Shown here: in pieces, positions 6,639 through 9,259 of the stretch
How positions within the stretch are numbered: position 1 is the first letter of the stretch
Layout: the number at the start of each line of letters is the position of its first letter
Source of the DNA: Porticoccaceae bacterium
GTDB taxonomy: Bacteria; Pseudomonadota; Gammaproteobacteria; Pseudomonadales; Porticoccaceae
Direction of reading: 5' to 3'
Length of the DNA: 9,259 bases
Assembly: GCA_023255165.1 (NCBI GenBank)
Contig: JALRJD010000333.1
Span: 1 to 9,259, forward strand
Program-made: the position numbers and the translations under genes
The notes under the pieces: model-generated
Told to the model about the DNA's origin: nothing
The model's database searches: none
The model's input: only the letters and a program-made list of their open reading frames with translations

Positions 6639-6667
6639 TTGTTTGTGCAACCATAGAGTATTATATT
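6639..6667 (+). promoter_or_regulatory. Candidate sigma-70-type promoter for the response regulator gene
   Basis: TTGTTT (6639-6644, three of six to the -35 consensus) and TATATT (6662-6667, five of six to TATAAT) are separated by 17 bases. Transcription would begin near 6674, leaving a leader of about 57 bases before ATG 6731. The -10 is good and the -35 weak, which would fit a promoter that needs an activator. It starts four bases after the inverted repeat at 6612-6635. Confidence 0.4.
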
Positions 6668-6717
6668 TAGCCAGGGCTACGGAATAGCTTGAGTCAATAA
6701 CGCAGGGACGTGAAGAC

Positions 6718-6722
6718 AAGGA
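6718..6722 (+). promoter_or_regulatory. Ribosome-binding site favouring ATG 6731
   Basis: AAGGA lies eight bases before ATG 6731. The alternative in-frame GTG at 6710 has AGGGA ending only one base before it, too close to work well. This favours the shorter 223-residue response regulator, whose REC domain then starts directly at MHVLIVDDH as is usual. Confidence 0.6.
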
Positions 6723-6730
6723 ATGACAAC

Positions 6731-7402
6731 ATGCACGTTCTCATAGTTGATGACCACGCCTTTGTTTGCGTTGGGCTCAAGGCCACGCTGCTCGATGAAT
6801 ACAATGGCCTTGATGTCACCACCACAGATCATGGCGATACCGCGCTCACCATTCTTGCGCAGGAAGATATCGATCTGGTTATCGTCGACCTGTTTATGCC
6901 CGGAGCCGGTGGTGGTTTTAACTTTATCGCCATGCTCTGCGAAAGCTACCCTGATCTTCCCGTTATTGTTCTCTCAGCTTCCGAAAACCCCGCCCATATT
7001 CGCAAATGCATGGATTTTGGCGCGATCGGGTTTGTCACCAAGTCGGCGCCCAAAGATGCGTTGTTTGAGGCTATTTCACGGGCGCTGAAAGGCGAGCGCT
7101 ACGTGCCGGAGTCGCTCCGTGAAGGGGTGCCCGGTGTCGCCAAGGTAATTGATGAAGTCGATTCCGGCGCCGATGTCGATGTGGTGGCCGGGCAGATGAC
7201 CAAGCGCCAGTTGGAAATACTGCGGCGCATTACCCAGGGCCGCTCCAACAAGCAGATCGCCCGCGAACTGGATCTCTCGGAAAACACCATTAAAGTGCAT
7301 GTCAGCGCCATGCTGCGCGCGCTGGGGTTGGCCAACCGCACCCAGGCCGGTATTTTGGGGCAGAAACTCGGCCTCGACGGAAATTCGGAAACCCAGGATT
7401 AA
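6731..7402 (+). CDS. NarL/FixJ-type response regulator (REC + LuxR HTH)
   Basis: A 223-residue (ATG 6731) cytosolic two-component transcription regulator; starting at GTG 6710 would add seven residues. The receiver domain (about 1-125) has the acidic pair Asp7/Asp8 in VDDH, the phospho-acceptor Asp53 in VIVDLFMPG, the switch Ser82 in VLSAS and the invariant Lys104 in VTKSAP, so phosphorylation competence looks intact. A linker rich in Val, Asp and Gly leads to a LuxR-type helix-turn-helix (about 155-208): MTKRQLEILRRITQGRSNKQ, then IARELDLSENTIKVHVSAML, with the standard NKQIA...ENTIKVH recognition pattern. No histidine kinase is visible in the window, so the partner is unknown. The next gene, a TonB-dependent receptor 43 bases downstream, is probably co-transcribed and is a natural regulatory target. 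The regulated genes and the signal cannot be read from sequence. Confidence 0.94.
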   Translation: MHVLIVDDHAFVCVGLKATLLDEYNGLDVTTTDHGDTALTILAQEDIDLVIVDLFMPGAGGGFNFIAMLCESYPDLPVIVLSASENPAHIRKCMDFGAIGFVTKSAPKDALFEAISRALKGERYVPESLREGVPGVAKVIDEVDSGADVDVVAGQMTKRQLEILRRITQGRSNKQIARELDLSENTIKVHVSAMLRALGLANRTQAGILGQKLGLDGNSETQD

Positions 7403-7434
7403 ACCCCACTCAACTAAAACAGTTTTTAAAAAAC

Positions 7435-7440
7435 AGAGGT
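7435..7440 (+). promoter_or_regulatory. Ribosome-binding site for the TonB-dependent receptor
   Basis: AGAGGT lies five bases before ATG 7446. It supports this start over the in-frame ATGs at 7470 and 7473, which would shorten the signal peptide. No clear promoter is seen in the 43-base gap from 7403; it has only an A/T tract (about 7422-7433). Confidence 0.6.
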
Positions 7441-7445
7441 TAGTT

Positions 7446-9259
7446 ATGTCTATTACTCCGGTAAACATAATGATGCGTTCAGGTATCGGTTTTGTATTGG
7501 CGGCGCTCGCGCTTGCCGCCGTCGACGCTTTCGCGGATGAAGCAGCAACGGATCTTGATCAGTTTGTACTCACAGAGGATGACTTTCTTGTTGAGATTCC
7601 ACTGGTCAGCGGGCCCACCCATATGGATCAGACACTGGCTCAGACACCGGCCTCGGTAACCATTATTGATCGCCAGACCATCCAGGCTTCAGCCGCGGTG
7701 GGGGTGATCGATCTGTTCCGTCTGGTGCCGGGATTCCAGACCTATTTTGTCGATGGCAGCCGCAAAGGGGTTACCTATCACGCGCTGGGTGATGAGTATC
7801 CACGGCGCCTTGAGGTCAAGGTAGATGGGCGCTCAGTCTATGAGTCGCTGTTTTCAGCGGTGGAGTGGTCCGCGATTGGCGTAACCCTGGACGAGATTGA
7901 ATATATCGAGGTGGTGCGCGGCGCCAATGCCTCGGCTGACGGCAGCAATGCTTTTTTGGCATCGATCAATATCGTGACTCGATCACCGCTGCTGGACAGT
8001 GGTCTGGTTGTGGATTCACAACTTGGCAGCAACGATATTCGCAATGCCAGCATCTCTTATACCGGCAAGCTGGGTTCGGTTAATCACCGCACCACCTTGA
8101 ACTTCCGCAGCAATAACGGTTTTGACGACTCGGTGTTTAAAGGTCGGCCAATTATAGTCAACGACAGTTCGGAAAATATGACGGCCACCTTCCGCGGGTT
8201 GTGGACCCCCACCGCCAGCGACAGTATTGAATTTCAGGCCGGGGTTAGCGACAGCGATATGGGAGTGGGTGAGCGCGAGTACTTTAATCGCAATGTCTCT
8301 TATCGCTATCAATACGCCAACTGGAGCCATCTCACTGATGGCGGCAACAAGTTAAAGATCAATCTCTATCACAACGATCTGGTTATAGTCGACGAGATTA
8401 CACCGCTGTATCTGTCTGATGCGCTTGGGGTTCCCGACACTTCGCCCTACTGGCCCTTGCCCGGCTTGCCGGACAAGCTGATTATCGATGACCTGAATCG
8501 CGCTGAGTCCGAGCGCTGGGATCTGGAACTGCGCTCGATAACTAATCCGCTGGATAACCTGCGCGCGGTAACCGGTGTTGCAGTGCGCTACGACCGGGTT
8601 AAAGGTCAGGAGCTGTTTGATACGCCGGACGAGATGACCAAAACCTCGCAGCGCGCTTACAGCAACCTGGAATGGACCGCCACAGACAAAATAGTGGTCA
8701 ACACTGGCTTGATTTTTGAAGATGACAACAGCGCCGACAGCTATGTTTCCTATCGCCTTGCCGGCAACTATCAGCTGCATCCCGAGCATGTGCTGCGCAT
8801 TGCCTACAACCGCAGTTACAGATCGCCGACCATTCTGGAAGCGAAGCAAAAGCAGGTTGTTCGCTACAATGAAAATATTATTCTCGATGCCAGCGTGATC
8901 TCCGATTCCGATATCGACAACGAGCAGCTGAAAAGCGTTGAGATTGGCTATGCCGGTTATCTGTTTGATCGGCAGGTCAGCGTTGATATGCGTCTGTTCC
9001 GCGAGCAGCTGAGCGACGTTATCAATGAGCGTCGCTCAGGCTATCCAGATCTGGATAACTTCGTCAATATTCGCGACAATACCGACAACCTCGATGTCGA
9101 TGGTGTTGAAATTCAGGCGCAGTACAAACCCAACGAGCGCTTCCTGCTACGCGCACATTACAGCTACTCGGATATCGACGGCCAAACCCTCTACACCTCG
9201 CCCCCGAATCTGGAATATCGCGACCTGGGTATCCACAGTCTCAAACACGGCGCCGGTGT
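7446..9259 (+). CDS. TonB-dependent outer-membrane receptor (partial, 3' end outside window)
   Basis: The frame is open from ATG 7446 to the window end: 604 complete codons and two bases. Residues 1-30 look like a Sec signal peptide (hydrophobic core GFVLAALALAAV, likely cleavage after AFA at 30). The plug domain (about 62-180) shows TPASVTIIDRQTI, LFRLVPGF, the strand RLEVKVDGRSVYESL, and EYIEVVRGANASADGSNAFL followed by INIVTR, a variant of the usual ERIEVLRGP..LYGSNA..G.INI pattern. Afterwards come alternating polar/aromatic strands of a beta barrel (YRYQYANW, LRIAYNRSYRSP, VEIGYAGYLF, LLRAHYSYSD). The barrel is unfinished; a total of about 650-700 residues is expected. The family takes up siderophores, cobalamin, sugars or other large ligands using TonB energy. 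The ligand is not identifiable. A TonB box is not obvious; DQFVLT (38-43) near the mature N-terminus is the best candidate. The plug pattern resembles receptors often found beside response regulators. Confidence 0.93.
   Translation, partial: MSITPVNIMMRSGIGFVLAALALAAVDAFADEAATDLDQFVLTEDDFLVEIPLVSGPTHMDQTLAQTPASVTIIDRQTIQASAAVGVIDLFRLVPGFQTYFVDGSRKGVTYHALGDEYPRRLEVKVDGRSVYESLFSAVEWSAIGVTLDEIEYIEVVRGANASADGSNAFLASINIVTRSPLLDSGLVVDSQLGSNDIRNASISYTGKLGSVNHRTTLNFRSNNGFDDSVFKGRPIIVNDSSENMTATFRGLWTPTASDSIEFQAGVSDSDMGVGEREYFNRNVSYRYQYANWSHLTDGGNKLKINLYHNDLVIVDEITPLYLSDALGVPDTSPYWPLPGLPDKLIIDDLNRAESERWDLELRSITNPLDNLRAVTGVAVRYDRVKGQELFDTPDEMTKTSQRAYSNLEWTATDKIVVNTGLIFEDDNSADSYVSYRLAGNYQLHPEHVLRIAYNRSYRSPTILEAKQKQVVRYNENIILDASVISDSDIDNEQLKSVEIGYAGYLFDRQVSVDMRLFREQLSDVINERRSGYPDLDNFVNIRDNTDNLDVDGVEIQAQYKPNERFLLRAHYSYSDIDGQTLYTSPPNLEYRDLGIHSLKHGAG

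Noticed and set aside
6710..6730. GTG 6710 as the start of the response regulator
   Set aside because: Its purine run ends one base before the GTG, whereas AAGGA is well placed for ATG 6731, and the REC domain begins right after that ATG. Not excluded.
7418..7434. CAGTTTTTAAAAAACAG as a terminator or operator between regulator and receptor
   Set aside because: The inverted symmetry is imperfect and all A/T in the core, with no GC stem; more likely just an AT-rich leader before the ribosome-binding site.
8352..8849. A 165-codon minus-strand open frame inside the TonB-dependent receptor
   Set aside because: The + strand encodes continuous receptor barrel sequence here; the antisense product shows no family features.

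Overview
The window looks like part of a chromosome from a marine or aquatic gammaproteobacterium. I infer this from the combination of a fused exosortase/EpsI protein, a PrsT-type TPR lipoprotein and a response regulator next to a TonB-dependent receptor. No sequence search supports it, and no taxonomic marker gene is present. Every gene I can support is on the + strand.

Region 1 (1-6563) is a surface-polysaccharide / exosortase operon. After the tail of an upstream gene (ends at 53) come: a histidine (phosphoglycerate-mutase-like) phosphatase (99-710), a sugar-phosphate nucleotidyltransferase (707-1408), a WecG/TagA/CpsF glycosyltransferase with a C-terminal STAS domain (1396-2514), an exosortase fused to an EpsI domain (2518-4158, probably XrtD type), and a long TPR lipoprotein of the PrsT type (4155-6563). 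The junctions are a 4-base GTGA overlap, a 13-base overlap, a 3-base gap and a 4-base ATGA overlap, so the five genes are almost certainly co-transcribed and translationally coupled. The likely logic is that the first two enzymes prepare an activated sugar, the GT26-type enzyme adds a sugar to a lipid-linked carrier, and the exosortase and TPR lipoprotein link polymer export to processing of proteins that carry a C-terminal sorting signal. No sortase-target protein lies in the window.

Region 2 (6564-6730) is the only sizeable non-coding stretch. It has a perfect 11-bp inverted repeat (6612-6635), possibly a terminator or operator, followed by a plausible sigma-70-like promoter (6639-6667) and a weak sigma-54-like element.

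Region 3 (6731-9259) has a NarL/FixJ-type response regulator (REC + LuxR HTH) and, 43 bases downstream, a TonB-dependent outer-membrane receptor that runs off the window's right end. No cognate sensor kinase is visible; it may lie further downstream.

The most notable features are the glycosyltransferase-STAS fusion, and a VPLP-plus-hydrophobic segment inside the exosortase, between its two domains, that resembles the sorting signal an XrtD-type enzyme would recognise. I see no tRNA, rRNA, CRISPR array, insertion sequence or phage gene.
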